Shown here: positions 17,324-25,403 of the stretch, piece by piece
Layout of the letters: every line of letters starts with the position of its first letter
Position numbering within the stretch: position 1 is the first letter of the stretch
Assembly (NCBI RefSeq): GCF_004745945.1
Contig: NZ_SRLE01000005.1
Span: forward strand, 62,001-126,000
Direction: 5' to 3'
Origin: Mangrovimicrobium sediminis
GTDB lineage: Bacteria > Pseudomonadota > Gammaproteobacteria > Pseudomonadales > Halieaceae
DNA: 64,000 bases
Translations under genes and position numbers: made by a program
Notes under the pieces: model-generated
The model's database searches: none
Seen by the model: only the letters and a program-made list of their open reading frames with translations
What the model was told of the DNA's origin: nothing

Positions 17324-19634
17324 GCTGACCCCGGCGTATAACCCCAACGCCCCGGCGGTAGACCCGGTCGGCAAGTCGCTGCCGCAGGATTCCGCCGCGC
17401 GGCATGTCGCAGGCTCCGCGGTGTATGTCGACGACATGCCCGCCTACCCGGACCAGTTGCACGTCGCCGTCGGCGTTTCCAGCCACGCCCACGCCCGCGT
17501 GCTGGGCATGGCGCTGGATGCGGTGCGCGCCGCGCCCGGCGTGGTCGACGTCGTGGTGCAGGCGGATATTCCCGGCAGCGCGGATATCTCGCCCGTGTTC
17601 GACGGCGACCTGCTGCTGGCGGGAGACACCGTTCACTACGTGGGCCAGCCGCTGTTCGCAGTGGCCGCCACCAGCCTGGAGGCGGCACAGCGCGCCGTGC
17701 AACTGGCGCAGGTGGACTACGAGCCACTGGTGCCGCGCCTGGAAGTAACCGAGTCGCTGGCGGCGGAGGATTTCCTGCTGCCCACCCGTCGCTCGCGGCT
17801 GGGCGACCCGGAGGCGGCGCTGGCCGCTGCGGCGATGACCCTGAGCGGCGAGATGGCGGTAGGCGGGCAGGAGCATTTCTACCTGGAAGGACAGGTGGCG
17901 CTGGCCGTGCCGGACGAGGTCGGCGTACAGATCTACAGCTCCAGCCAGCACCCCGCCGAGGTACAGAAACTCGCCGCGGAGGTGCTCGACCTGCCGCTGC
18001 ACGCGGTGACCGTGCAGGTGCGCCGCATGGGCGGCGGTTTCGGCGGCAAGGAGTCGCAGCCCGCCGCACTGGCCTGCCTCGCCGCGCTGTTCGCCCGGCG
18101 CACCGGCCGCTCCGTGCGCTACCGCATGCCACGCTGGGCCGACATGGTGCAGACCGGCAAGCGGCACCCTTTCTGGAACCGCTATACCGTGGGCTTCGAC
18201 GAGAGCGGCGTGATCCAGGCCCTGGTCATGGATGTGGCCGGTAACTGCGGTTGTACCGCGGACCTCTCCGACGGCATCGTCGACCGCGCTGCCAACCACG
18301 CGGACAACGCCTATTTCCTGAAGAACGCCGCGGTGACCGGCTACCGCTGTCGCACCAACATGGTCTCGCACACGGCGTTCCGCGGTTTCGGCGCGCCCCA
18401 GGGCATCGTGACCACCGAGGCGTTCATGGACGACATCGCGCGCCGGGTGGGCATGGACCCCCTCGACGTGCGCAAGGCCAACCTGTACCGGCCCGGCGAC
18501 AGCACGCCCTACGGCCAGGAGATCGAGGAGTCGGTGCTGGTCGACCTGGTCGCGGAACTGGAGCACAGCTGCGACTACCGCGCGCGCCGCGCCGCCGTGG
18601 CCGCCTTCAACGCCCAGGGCGGAACCCTGCGCCGCGGCCTGTCGCTGGTGCCGGTGAAGTTCGGCATTTCCTTTACCACCACCCACCTCAACCAGGCCGG
18701 CGCGCTGGTGCACATCTACACCGACGGCTCCGTGCACGTGAGCCACGGCGGCACCGAGATGGGCCAGGGCCTGTACATCAAGGTCGCGCAGGTGGTCGCC
18801 CGTGCACTTGGGGTGAGCATCGAGCGCGTGATGCCCGGCGCCACCTGTACCGACAAGGTACCCAACGCCTCGCCCACCGCGGCCTCCGCGGGCACCGACA
18901 TGAACGGCATGGCGGCGCTGGACGCCTGCAACCGCATTCGCAAGCGCCTGGTGAGTTTCGCGGCGCAGCATTTCGGCTGCGACGAGGGTGCGGTGGAACT
19001 GCGCGATGACCACGTTTTCGCCGGCGAGCAGGTGGTGCCGTTCCCGGACTTTATCTCGCTGGCCTATCTCAACCGCGTTTCGCTGTCTTCCACCGGCTTT
19101 TACCGCACGCCGAAAATCCATTTCAACCGGGAGACCGGGCAGGGCCGGCCGTTTTTCTACTTCGCCAACGGCGCCGCCTGCTCCGAGGTGGTGGTGGATA
19201 CCAGCACCGGCGAATACCGGGTCACGCGGGTGGACGTGCTGCACGATGTCGGCGCCTCGCTGAACCCGGCAATCGACATCGGCCAGATCGAGGGCGGTTT
19301 CGTGCAGGGCATGGGCTGGCTGACCACCGAGGAGCTGAGCTGGAACGACGACGGCGTCATCACCTCGAACAGCCCGGCCAACTACAAGATCCCGACCGCG
19401 GCGGACGTGCCCGAGCACTTCGACGTGCGCCTGTTCCAGCGCCCCAACGCGGAGGACACGGTTTACCACTCCAAGGCGGTGGGCGAGCCGCCGCTGATGC
19501 TGCCGATCTCCGTGTGGTGCGCACTGCGCGATGCCTGCGCCAGCCTGTGCGACTACCGCTTCAACCCGCGCATGGATCCGCCAGCGACCCCGGAGCGGGT
19601 CTACTGGGCGGCGCGCGAAGCGCTGCGAGGGTAG
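17316..19634 (+). CDS. xdhB: xanthine dehydrogenase large (molybdopterin) subunit
   Basis: 772 aa molybdenum-binding subunit. Visible cofactor and active-site segments are RRMGGGFGGKESQ, the arginine-containing FRGFGAPQG, GGTEMGQGLYIKVAQ, SPTAASAGTDMNGMA and the catalytic glutamate segment KAVGEPPLMLPISV. It hydroxylates hypoxanthine and xanthine at the carbon positions to give urate. The ATG at 17316 overlaps the xdhA stop (ATGCGTAA), and length fits the bacterial split XdhB form (about 770-800 aa). Confidence 0.93.
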   Translation: MRKLTPAYNPNAPAVDPVGKSLPQDSAARHVAGSAVYVDDMPAYPDQLHVAVGVSSHAHARVLGMALDAVRAAPGVVDVVVQADIPGSADISPVFDGDLLLAGDTVHYVGQPLFAVAATSLEAAQRAVQLAQVDYEPLVPRLEVTESLAAEDFLLPTRRSRLGDPEAALAAAAMTLSGEMAVGGQEHFYLEGQVALAVPDEVGVQIYSSSQHPAEVQKLAAEVLDLPLHAVTVQVRRMGGGFGGKESQPAALACLAALFARRTGRSVRYRMPRWADMVQTGKRHPFWNRYTVGFDESGVIQALVMDVAGNCGCTADLSDGIVDRAANHADNAYFLKNAAVTGYRCRTNMVSHTAFRGFGAPQGIVTTEAFMDDIARRVGMDPLDVRKANLYRPGDSTPYGQEIEESVLVDLVAELEHSCDYRARRAAVAAFNAQGGTLRRGLSLVPVKFGISFTTTHLNQAGALVHIYTDGSVHVSHGGTEMGQGLYIKVAQVVARALGVSIERVMPGATCTDKVPNASPTAASAGTDMNGMAALDACNRIRKRLVSFAAQHFGCDEGAVELRDDHVFAGEQVVPFPDFISLAYLNRVSLSSTGFYRTPKIHFNRETGQGRPFFYFANGAACSEVVVDTSTGEYRVTRVDVLHDVGASLNPAIDIGQIEGGFVQGMGWLTTEELSWNDDGVITSNSPANYKIPTAADVPEHFDVRLFQRPNAEDTVYHSKAVGEPPLMLPISVWCALRDACASLCDYRFNPRMDPPATPERVYWAAREALRG

Positions 19635-19638
19635 GCCG

Positions 19639-20490
19639 ATGCCAATGCGAGACAGTCACTGGAGCGAGGCGGTAGCGCGCCTGCAGGCCGCGGGCGAAGC
19701 CTATGCGCTGGTCACGGTTATGGCCACCGCCGGTTCCACCCCGCGCGAGCGCGGCGCGAAGATGGTGGTCAGCGCCGCGGACACCTACGCCAGTATTGGC
19801 GGTGGGCAACTGGAATACCTGGTGGTACAGCGCGCCCGGGAGTGCCTGGCCGCCGGGCAGGCGCTGCAGGAGGTAAAACAGTTTCCGCTGGCGGCCGAGG
19901 CGCAGCAGTGCTGTGGCGGCTCGGTGGCGATTTTCATCGAGACCTTCGTGCCGCAGCGCCGCGAGGTCTGCCTGTTCGGCGCCGGGCACGTGGCCGCCGC
20001 GCTGGCCGGCATCCTGGTGCAGACCGAAACGCGGGTCACCTGTATCGACAACCGCGCCGAGTTGCTGGCGCAACTGCCGGCGGGGGAGCGCCTGCAATGC
20101 TTGTTCGAAGCGCAGCCGGAGGATGCCGTCGCGCGGCTGCCGGCGGGCGCCAGCGTGTTCGTGCTCACCCACGATCATGCCCTCGACTACCGCCTGGTCA
20201 GCGCCCTGTTGCAGCGCGGCGGCTGGCGCCGCCTGGGCCTGATCGGCTCGCAGACCAAGTCCCTGCGCTTTCGTCATCGCCTGGGCCGCGACGGATTCAG
20301 CGAGGCGCAACTGGCGGCGCTGGAGTGCCCGGTGGGCCTGCCCGAGGTCCAGGGCAAGCTGCCCATGGAGGTCGCGGTATCCATCGCCGCGTCGATCCTT
20401 GCCGAGCCGGTCGCCGCAACCGACACCGATGCCGCGATGGGCTGGCCGCAGATGCGCGCCGCCCTGCGCGATACGGAGCAATCCTCGTGA
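19639..20490 (+). CDS. xdhC: xanthine dehydrogenase maturation factor XdhC
   Basis: 283 aa. XdhC binds and sulfurates the molybdenum cofactor for insertion into XdhB. Landmarks are TVMATAGSTPRERGAKMVV, SIGGGQLEY, the cysteine pair in QQCCGGSVAIF, a Rossmann glycine motif CLFGAGHVAAALA and TYHDHALDYRL-type VLTHDHALDY. The ATG lies 4 bp after the xdhB stop; a second ATG two codons later (19645) is also possible. The stop overlaps the next start as GTGA. Confidence 0.92.
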   Translation: MPMRDSHWSEAVARLQAAGEAYALVTVMATAGSTPRERGAKMVVSAADTYASIGGGQLEYLVVQRARECLAAGQALQEVKQFPLAAEAQQCCGGSVAIFIETFVPQRREVCLFGAGHVAAALAGILVQTETRVTCIDNRAELLAQLPAGERLQCLFEAQPEDAVARLPAGASVFVLTHDHALDYRLVSALLQRGGWRRLGLIGSQTKSLRFRHRLGRDGFSEAQLAALECPVGLPEVQGKLPMEVAVSIAASILAEPVAATDTDAAMGWPQMRAALRDTEQSS

Positions 20491-21002
20491 GCGCCGCGCT
20501 GGCGGAGTTCAACAGCGCCGTGGACACCGTGGCGGTGGACGCGCTGGTGGGCTGCTGCCATTGCTGGCGCTGGGCCCGGGAGGTCGCCGCGCAGCGGCCG
20601 TTCGCGGATCTCGCCGCCCTGCACGATTGCGCCGCGCAGGTGTGGGAGACCATGGGCGAGGCCGAGTGGCTGGAGGCCTTCGCCGGTCACCCGCGCATCG
20701 GAGACCTCAGTGTCCTGCGCGACAAGTATTCCACCGCCTCGCGCGAACAGGGCCAGGTGGCGGCGGCGGACGAGGCTGTCCTGCAGGAGCTGATGCAGTT
20801 GAACCGCGACTACGAGGCGCGCCACGGATTCATTTTTATCGTCTGTGCCAGCGGCAAGAGCGCTGCCGAGATGCGCGACCTGCTGCGCGAACGCCTGCCG
20901 CACTCGACACAGGAAGAGCTGCGCACCGGCGCGGCGGAACAGGCAAAAATCACTGCGCTGCGGCTGGACCGCGCGTTTGCGACCGACCCGGAACAGGAGT
21001 AG
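20487..21002 (+). CDS. uraD: OHCU decarboxylase
   Basis: 171 aa, GTG start overlapping the xdhC stop (GTGA). It decarboxylates 2-oxo-4-hydroxy-4-carboxy-5-ureidoimidazoline to S-allantoin. Family landmarks are the active-site histidine motif AFAGHPRIGD, the substrate-loop glutamine region SREQGQVAAADE, and the C-terminal RLPHSTQEEL. The RNRDYEARHGFIFIVCASGKS segment is also characteristic. Order and overlap with hiuH place it in the canonical urate pathway. Confidence 0.92.
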   Translation: MSAALAEFNSAVDTVAVDALVGCCHCWRWAREVAAQRPFADLAALHDCAAQVWETMGEAEWLEAFAGHPRIGDLSVLRDKYSTASREQGQVAAADEAVLQELMQLNRDYEARHGFIFIVCASGKSAAEMRDLLRERLPHSTQEELRTGAAEQAKITALRLDRAFATDPEQE

Positions 21003-21005
21003 TCC

Positions 21006-21335
21006 ATGGGCAGAGGTATCACCACGCACGTGCTCGACCTGCACAGCGGCCAGCCGGGGGCGGGCATCGCCGTCGCGCTGGGGCAGGGGGACACGCTGCT
21101 GGCCAGCGGCATTACCGATGACGACGGCCGGGTCGCCCAGTGGAGTGCTGCGCCCGAGCTGGCTGCCGGGGACTACTGGCTGCGCTTCGAGGTCGGCGCC
21201 TGGCGCGCGGCGCGCGGCGCAGAGGGTTTCTACCCGCAGGTCCTGATTCACTTCAGCGTGGCCGACCCGCAGCAACACTACCACGTGCCGCTGCTGCTCA
21301 GTCCCTACGGCTACTCGACCTACCGGGGCAGCTGA
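21006..21335 (+). CDS. hiuH: 5-hydroxyisourate hydrolase
   Basis: 109 aa transthyretin-related protein. The three catalytic motifs are present: THVLDLHSGQPG at the N terminus (active-site histidine), the arginine of YWLRFEV, and the C-terminal tetrapeptide YRGS preceded by HYHVPLLLSPYGYST. It converts the PuuD product 5-hydroxyisourate to OHCU. The ATG starts 3 bp after the uraD stop, and the next gene starts immediately after its stop. Confidence 0.95.
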   Translation: MGRGITTHVLDLHSGQPGAGIAVALGQGDTLLASGITDDDGRVAQWSAAPELAAGDYWLRFEVGAWRAARGAEGFYPQVLIHFSVADPQQHYHVPLLLSPYGYSTYRGS

Positions 21336-22625
21336 GTGGGCAGCGGTATCCTGCGCGGGCGCATCCTGCACTGTATCGATACGCCCGGCGCCGACGGTGC
21401 GGGCGTGGAGTACCTGGAGGACGGCGTCCTGCAGTTCGAGGACGGTGTGATCACCCTGCTCGCCGATGCACGCGAGGCCAGCGCCGGCGGCCTGCAACTG
21501 GGGGATGTCCCGCACCTCGGCGCCGGGCTTATCGTGCCCGGGTTTATCGACACCCACGTGCACGCACCGCAGCTGGCCATTCTCGGCTCCTACGGCGAAC
21601 AACTCATGGCCTGGCTGGAGCGCTACACCTTTCCCGCCGAGGCGCGCTTTGCCGACCCCGACTACGCCGCCGCGGCCATGGACGAGTTTCTCGGCGAGAT
21701 GCTGCGCCACGGCACCACCAGCGCACTGGTGTTCTCCACCAGCCACGAGGACGCTACCGAGGCGCTGTTCACCGCGGCCCGCGCGCGCGACCTGCGCCTG
21801 GTTGCGGGCAAGGTACTGATGGACCGCAATGCGCCACAGGGCCTGCTGGATACCGCCGCCAGCGGCGAGGCCGCCTCGCGCCGCCTGATCGAGCGCTGGC
21901 ACGGGGCAGGGCGGCTGGCCTACGCCGTCACCCCGCGCTTTTCCATCACCTGCTCCGATGAACAACTGGCCGCCGCCGGCCGCCTGCTGCGGGATTACCC
22001 CGGCGTCTATTTGCAGACCCACCTGGCGGAGAACCCCGGCGAGATCGCCGCCGTCGCCGAGCTGTTCCCGGACGCGGCGCACTACCTGGATACCTACGAC
22101 CGCCACGGCCTGTGCGGCGAGCGCTCGTTCTTCGCCCACTGCGTGCACCTGCAGCCCGACGAACTCGAGCGCCTGGCGGCCACCGACTCGCGGGTGTCGC
22201 TGTGCCCCAGCTCCAATATGTTCCTCGGCAGCGGCCTGTACGACTGGGCGCAGCTGGAGCGCGAGGGCGTGTGCATCAGCCTCGGCTCGGATGTCGGCGC
22301 CGGCACCAGCCTTTCCATGCTGCGCACCCTGGGCGATGCCTACCGCGTGTGCCAGCTGCAGGAGATGTCCCTGCCGCCGATGCAGGGCCTGTACGCGGTG
22401 ACCCTGGGCAATGCCCGGGCGCTGGGCGTGGCCGAGCGCATCGGCAACCTCGCGGTGGGCAGCGAGGCGGATTTCCTGGTGCTGGACCCGGCGGGTAATC
22501 CACAGGTGCAGCGGCGGTTGCAGGACGTGAGCGATATCGACGAGGAGTGGTTTGTCTACATGATGCTGGGGGATGAGCGATTGGTGGCGAGTACCTGGGT
22601 GGCGGGCAGGGAGGTGGTGCGGTGA
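21336..22625 (+). CDS. guaD: guanine deaminase
   Basis: 429 aa, GTG start placed directly after the hiuH stop. Metal motif PGFIDTHVHAPQLAILGSYG, LERYTFPAEARF, the glutamate-containing HGTTSALVFST, QTHLAENPGEI, FFAHCVHL and SLGSDVGAGTSLSM all match guanine deaminases of the amidohydrolase superfamily. It converts guanine to xanthine, the substrate of XdhAB encoded in the same operon. The stop overlaps the puuD ATG by 4 bp. Confidence 0.94.
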   Translation: MGSGILRGRILHCIDTPGADGAGVEYLEDGVLQFEDGVITLLADAREASAGGLQLGDVPHLGAGLIVPGFIDTHVHAPQLAILGSYGEQLMAWLERYTFPAEARFADPDYAAAAMDEFLGEMLRHGTTSALVFSTSHEDATEALFTAARARDLRLVAGKVLMDRNAPQGLLDTAASGEAASRRLIERWHGAGRLAYAVTPRFSITCSDEQLAAAGRLLRDYPGVYLQTHLAENPGEIAAVAELFPDAAHYLDTYDRHGLCGERSFFAHCVHLQPDELERLAATDSRVSLCPSSNMFLGSGLYDWAQLEREGVCISLGSDVGAGTSLSMLRTLGDAYRVCQLQEMSLPPMQGLYAVTLGNARALGVAERIGNLAVGSEADFLVLDPAGNPQVQRRLQDVSDIDEEWFVYMMLGDERLVASTWVAGREVVR

Positions 22626-23842
22626 TCGCGACACTCTGGGACCTGCTGGAACTGACCCTGCGCTGGCTGCACGTGATCACCGGCATCGCCTGGATCGGCG
22701 CCTCGTTCTACTTCGTGTGGCTGGACAACAGCCTGCGCGACCCGCCGGACTGGAAAGCGCAGCAGGGCGTCAAGGGCGACCTGTGGGCGTTCCACGGCGG
22801 CGGCATCTACGAGGTGGCCAAGTACCGCATGGCGCCGCCGCAGATGCCGGCGCGCCTGCACTGGTTCTACTGGGAGGCCTACTCGACCTGGATCACCGGC
22901 ATGCTGCTGCTGATGGTGCTCTACTACTTCCAGGCCGACACCTACCTGGTGGGGCCGGACAACCCGGTGCGCGCGCCGCTGGCTGCGGTGGGCCTCAGCC
23001 TTGTGTACATCGCCTCCGGGGTTGCGGTCTACGAACTGCCGCTGCGCGCGGGCCTCGCCGCGCGGCCGCCGCTGCTGGTGGCCAGCGGACTGGTGCTGGC
23101 CCTGCTCTACAGCTACGCGGCGCACCTGCTGTTCGCGCCGCGCGCCGCTTACCTGCACGTGGGCATACTCATCGCCACCATCATGGTGGCCAACGTGTTC
23201 ATCGGCATCATCCCACCCCAGCGCGCCATGGTGCGCGCGCTGGAGGCCGGCCGCGAGCCGGATGCCGGCGGCCTGGCCATGGCCAAGCTGCGCTCCACCC
23301 ACAACAACTACCTGACCCTGCCGGTGCTGTTCTGCATGATCAGCAACCACTACCCGCTGCTCTACGGGCACCGCTTCGCCTGGCTGATACTCGTCTACAT
23401 CGTGTTTGTCGCCGGCAGTGCGCGCCAGTATTTCAATCTCAAGCACCGCGACATTCACCGCCCGGGCATCCTTCTCACCTGTGCCGGGCTGTTCGCGCTG
23501 CTGGCCCTGTGGCTGGCCTGGGATGCGCGGCCGCCCCCTGCCGCCGCAGGGGAGCCGCGTGTCGCCGATGCGGCGATGCTCGAGGTGTCCGCTGCGCACT
23601 GCGCCGTGTGCCACGCGGCACAGCCTACCCAGCCTGGCTTTACCGCCGCGCCGGCGGGCATCGAACTGGAGAGCGTGGACGACCTGCGCCGCCAGTCCGC
23701 GCGGGTGGCGGTGGCGGTGTCCAGCGGCTACATGCCGCTGGGCAACCTGACCGGCATGAGCGATGCAGAACGCCAACTGTTACTCACCTGGCTGCGACAA
23801 TCGGGCGCCGCGCCCGCCAGCAATTCCCCGGAGACTGAATGA
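22622..23842 (+). CDS. puuD: membrane urate hydroxylase PuuD with cytochrome c domain
   Basis: 406 aa. The first about 310 residues form eight hydrophobic segments starting RWLHVITGIAWIGASFYFVWLD. The C-terminal domain carries a c-type heme site CAVCH (in AAHCAVCHAAQ) and a methionine-bearing SGYMPLGNLTGMS. PuuD oxidises urate to 5-hydroxyisourate with electrons passed to the respiratory chain, replacing uricase or HpxO, neither of which is seen here. It is co-translated between guaD and the oxygenase gene. Confidence 0.93.
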   Translation: MIATLWDLLELTLRWLHVITGIAWIGASFYFVWLDNSLRDPPDWKAQQGVKGDLWAFHGGGIYEVAKYRMAPPQMPARLHWFYWEAYSTWITGMLLLMVLYYFQADTYLVGPDNPVRAPLAAVGLSLVYIASGVAVYELPLRAGLAARPPLLVASGLVLALLYSYAAHLLFAPRAAYLHVGILIATIMVANVFIGIIPPQRAMVRALEAGREPDAGGLAMAKLRSTHNNYLTLPVLFCMISNHYPLLYGHRFAWLILVYIVFVAGSARQYFNLKHRDIHRPGILLTCAGLFALLALWLAWDARPPPAAAGEPRVADAAMLEVSAAHCAVCHAAQPTQPGFTAAPAGIELESVDDLRRQSARVAVAVSSGYMPLGNLTGMSDAERQLLLTWLRQSGAAPASNSPETE

Positions 23843-24747
23843 TGGATATACCCCTGATCGATTTCGCGTCCTACGACGAAAGCGATGCCACCGCCATGCG
23901 CAAGCTGGCCGAACAGGTCAACGCCGCGCTTACCGGCATCGGCTTCATGTCGCTGAAGAACATCGGCATTCCTCCCGAATTGCAGGCGGAGATCTTCGCG
24001 GCCTCGCGCGCCTACTTCTCCCAGCCGGAGGCGGAGAAGCGCAAGCTGGGCTACTCCAGCGCGGAGGATAACTTCGGTTACCAGGGCGTGTGCGAGGAGA
24101 GCCTGGAACCCGGCCAGCCGCCGGACCTGAAGGAGGCGCTGACCATGCGCGACCTGGATTCCAAGCTGTCGCTGGAGTGGCCGGACCCTGACTTCCGCGA
24201 CCTCCTGCACCGTTTCTACCGGGAGTGCCTGTCCGCCGCCTACCGCATCATGCGCGTGTTCTCCATCGACCTCGACGTGCCCGAGGATTACTTCGTCAAG
24301 GTGCACAGCGGTGAGAACGTCACCATGCGTTTGCTGCACTACCCGCCTTTGAGTGCGACGACCCACGGGCAGCTGGGCGCCGGCGCGCACACCGACTACG
24401 GCATGATTACCCTGCTGTTCCAGGACGAGGTCGGCGGCCTCGAGGTGCGCGACACCGACGGCCAGTGGCACCCGGTGACCCCGGTACCCGGCGCGGTGGT
24501 GATCAACGTCGGCGACCTCACCGAGCGCTGGACCAACCGTCGCTACCGCTCCAGCATGCACCGCGTGCAGCCGCGCGGCGGTGTCGGCGACCGCTACTCC
24601 ATCGCCATGTTCGTCGACCCGGACCCGCAGACCGAGGTCGTATGCCTGCCCAGCTGTACCGACGATGCACACCCGCCGCTGTACCCGCCGACCTCCGCCG
24701 GCGAGCACATCCTGCAGCGTATCCAGGCGACCCACCTGGGCGCTTGA
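23839..24747 (+). CDS. isopenicillin N synthase-family Fe(II)/2-oxoglutarate oxygenase
   Basis: 302 aa. The N-terminal DIOX_N segment begins IPLIDFASYD. The iron triad is H-x-D in AGAHTDYGMITLL plus the distal histidine in SSMHRVQP, and the co-substrate motif is R-x-S in RYSIAMF. It is the last gene of the xdh-puuD operon, overlapping the puuD stop, so it is very likely part of purine metabolism. Substrate is unknown. Plausible roles are oxidation of a methylated or otherwise modified purine, or a xanthine-type hydroxylation as known for fungal XanA, which belongs to a different (TauD) branch. Confidence 0.85.
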   Translation: MMDIPLIDFASYDESDATAMRKLAEQVNAALTGIGFMSLKNIGIPPELQAEIFAASRAYFSQPEAEKRKLGYSSAEDNFGYQGVCEESLEPGQPPDLKEALTMRDLDSKLSLEWPDPDFRDLLHRFYRECLSAAYRIMRVFSIDLDVPEDYFVKVHSGENVTMRLLHYPPLSATTHGQLGAGAHTDYGMITLLFQDEVGGLEVRDTDGQWHPVTPVPGAVVINVGDLTERWTNRRYRSSMHRVQPRGGVGDRYSIAMFVDPDPQTEVVCLPSCTDDAHPPLYPPTSAGEHILQRIQATHLGA

Positions 24748-24845
24748 GTCCGGTGAGCCGGCTTCGGCGTGAATGCCGGCGTTTTCGTCGCGTGCCCAGC
24801 TGTGCGATGATCCGCAGTACGCCCACCTGAGCCGGAGGAACGCCC

Positions 24846-25349
24846 ATGCGATCCCTGCGCTGTCTCGCCGTCGCGCTGTGCCTGCTGGCACCGCTCACTG
24901 CAGCCGCCCAGCCTGCGGCGCCGCCCTGCAACTCCCCCGAGCATCGCCAGTTCGATTTCTGGCTGGGCAAGTGGCAGGTGCACACACCGGACGGCAAGCT
25001 CGCCGGCTACAACACCATCACCAGCGAATACGGCGGCTGTGTGCTGCACGAGCGCTACACCACCGAGCAGGGCTTCAGCGGCGAGAGCCTCAACCTCTAC
25101 GATGCGTCGCGCGGCCTGTGGCACCAGACCTGGGTCGACAGCACCGGGCAGTTGTTGCTGCTGGATGGCCGGCTGCACAAGGATGGCATGCTGCTGGAGG
25201 GAACCACCCGCGGCGCCGACGGCGAACTGCTGGTGCAGCGCATTACCTGGACGCCGAACCGGGACGGCAGCGTGCGCCAGTTGTGGGAATCGATGGGCAA
25301 GGACGGTGAGTGGCAGGTGGTGTTCGACGGCCTTTACTCGAAGCTCTAG
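24846..25349 (+). CDS. secreted DUF1579-like small protein
   Basis: 167 aa with a clear signal peptide (MRSLRCLAVALCLLAPLTAAAQ) and a mature beta-rich domain beginning HRQFDFWLGKWQV, then TSEYGGCVLHERYTTEQG, SLNLYDASRGLWHQTWVDSTG and VRQLWESMGKDGEWQVVFDGLY. The family is found in many secreted or periplasmic bacterial proteins and has no assigned reaction. GGAGGAACGCCC precedes the ATG. Two cysteines in the mature part (PPCNS, GGCVLH) could form a disulfide. Confidence 0.75.
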   Translation: MRSLRCLAVALCLLAPLTAAAQPAAPPCNSPEHRQFDFWLGKWQVHTPDGKLAGYNTITSEYGGCVLHERYTTEQGFSGESLNLYDASRGLWHQTWVDSTGQLLLLDGRLHKDGMLLEGTTRGADGELLVQRITWTPNRDGSVRQLWESMGKDGEWQVVFDGLYSKL

Positions 25350-25403
25350 CCGCTTTTTCTTTTACCGCGATTGACTGTTGGCCGCGAGGCGCGACGACCC
25401 CGG

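Noticed and set aside
17136-19469. 777-aa ORF opposite xdhB
   Set aside because: Antisense shadow of the molybdenum subunit, whose cofactor motifs are fully conserved on the plus strand.
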